Assembly (NCBI GenBank): GCA_018389105.1
Contig: JACATO010002192.1
Coordinates: 310,001 to 374,000, forward strand
DNA length: 64,000 nucleotides
Source: Nautilus pompilius
Taxonomy: Eukaryota > Mollusca > Cephalopoda > Nautilida > Nautilidae
Direction of reading: 5' to 3'
The first letter of the stretch is position 1. Every line of letters begins with the position of its first letter. A model generated the notes under the pieces. The model worked only from the letters and a program-made list of their open reading frames with translations, was not told the DNA's origin and ran no database searches. A program made the position numbers and the translations under genes. Of the stretch, positions 63,011-64,000 are shown one piece after another.

Positions 63011-64000
63011 TGGGGTTTTCCATAAAATATTTAGCTGATTCGGGATTTAAGAATCTTCACTCTGTGTCTAATTTTAAAGAGGTGTTGTTTTATTTACTAA
63101 AGGACTTAATGTGGTTATTAAGTAGCTCTTGTACTTGAATGCAAGGAAGCCCTTATGTACAGTTTTGAAAAAAGTCATTTGTAGAGGTTTCGTCATGATA
63201 ATGTTATGTTGGCCCCGATTTTTGCTCACATGATATGCTGTTGCGCATTATTTACGACTTTCTCCAGTTACTAATAATAGGAATCACAACTACAACCCAG
63301 CCAAGACTCTACAAGCAGGTTAGATATCAGAATATTTCTTTTAATAATAGAATTTTTAACAGATTACCATAAATTACCAAAAAAGTGTAGATACTGGTGA
63401 TGGTTTTAATTAATTGAAGAATGCTGGCTGGTGTAACTTTTAGGCTGAATTAACTGATAAGTCAAAACATCGCTGCTTGTCGCTAATATAATTTCCTGGG
63501 GCGGTTTCAGCGCACCTTTGGCCAAGAGCAATTACGGCAGTAGAAGGTAAAGATGTGGCAGAGTAATTACTGAAATGGATAGTGATTTGATTTCTTCTAT
63601 TTCCCAAATGGTGGCATTTAAGTTAACATTATCATTCCACAAACAAAAATGCCTATTGATTTTGGGTCGTTTTTAACTTTTAAAAAAAAAACAAGAGAAA
63701 TACATTCTGTTTCTCTTGCTGCTCGATGTCCAAACCGTCAACTATTTTGTGAAATTGAACCCACCCACAAATTTGTCCTACTCTTTCAAAAAAAAAGTGG
63801 TTAGGGGATTGGTTTTGTATCAGTAGCCTGCCATCTGAATTTAGCCAACACATTCTGGAGGGCCATGTTTTCTTTTTTTTTTTTCCAACAGGGGTCTCTC
63901 CCCCCCGCCCGCCACTAGTTTTCCTTTTTATTTCCCGCCTAAAGAAAGATTCCGTTTGTCAGGTCGGGCTCCTGTTCCTTTATGTAATGACAGACGTTGC
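63011..64000 (+). other. Intronic or intergenic sequence to window end
   Basis: No exon, RNA gene or mobile-element end was recognised. The stretch 63480-63680 is GC-balanced with AATTAC-type palindromic motifs. The last 150 bases contain T- and C-rich runs. Whether the syntaxin-8 intron continues through the end of the window cannot be told without the terminal exon. Confidence 0.45.

Noticed and set aside
62762-63138. Open frames with repeated SDWLLITLKKK-type peptides
   Set aside because: They are by-products of the 53-bp tandem repeat, whose spacings do not preserve frame.

Overview
The window is AT-rich eukaryotic DNA with spliceosomal introns, homopolymer tracts, short microsatellites and transposon debris. 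It lies inside one gene. Three coding exons on the + strand (5399-5526, 11971-12063, 19061-19162) join in phase into 107 codons. These cover the end of the linker and the whole Qc-SNARE helix of syntaxin-8 (STX8), an endosomal SNARE. The upstream exons (N-terminal Habc domain) lie before the window. The membrane-anchor exon was not found and probably lies beyond base 64000. Invariant SNARE positions are kept, but surface residues differ from vertebrates. With the repeat content, this suggests an invertebrate, perhaps a mollusc or other lophotrochozoan; that placement is a guess.

Layout. 1-5398 is intron, with one mariner-type MITE near 4.5 kb and two regulatory-looking, GC-balanced blocks. 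Introns 5527-11970 and 12064-19060 hold little recognisable transposon sequence: two tRNA-type SINE remnants, a 5S-like remnant and two Tc1-like terminal repeats. From 19163 to the end runs a single intron of at least 44.8 kb, which carries nearly all the mobile-element debris. It holds a seven-copy 92-bp satellite (21.1-21.7 kb), two copies of a piggyBac-like MITE (21.9 and 46.0 kb), a decayed BED-finger hAT transposase (31.3-33.6 kb) and a Tc1 fragment just after it (33.8-34.2 kb). It also holds a second Tc1 fragment on the - strand (38.8-39.6 kb), two SINE-like remnants (43.8-44.4 kb), a second hAT transposase of another lineage (52.6-53.9 kb), a complete 777-bp hAT deletion element with 8-bp target duplication and a surviving BED zinc finger (61.8-62.6 kb), and a 53-bp tandem repeat with poly(A) spacers (62.7-63.0 kb).

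No second host gene, rRNA gene, functional tRNA or CRISPR was recognised. The remaining intronic DNA includes several stretches that look more constrained than their surroundings. They are listed as hypotheses, since constraint cannot be measured from one sequence.
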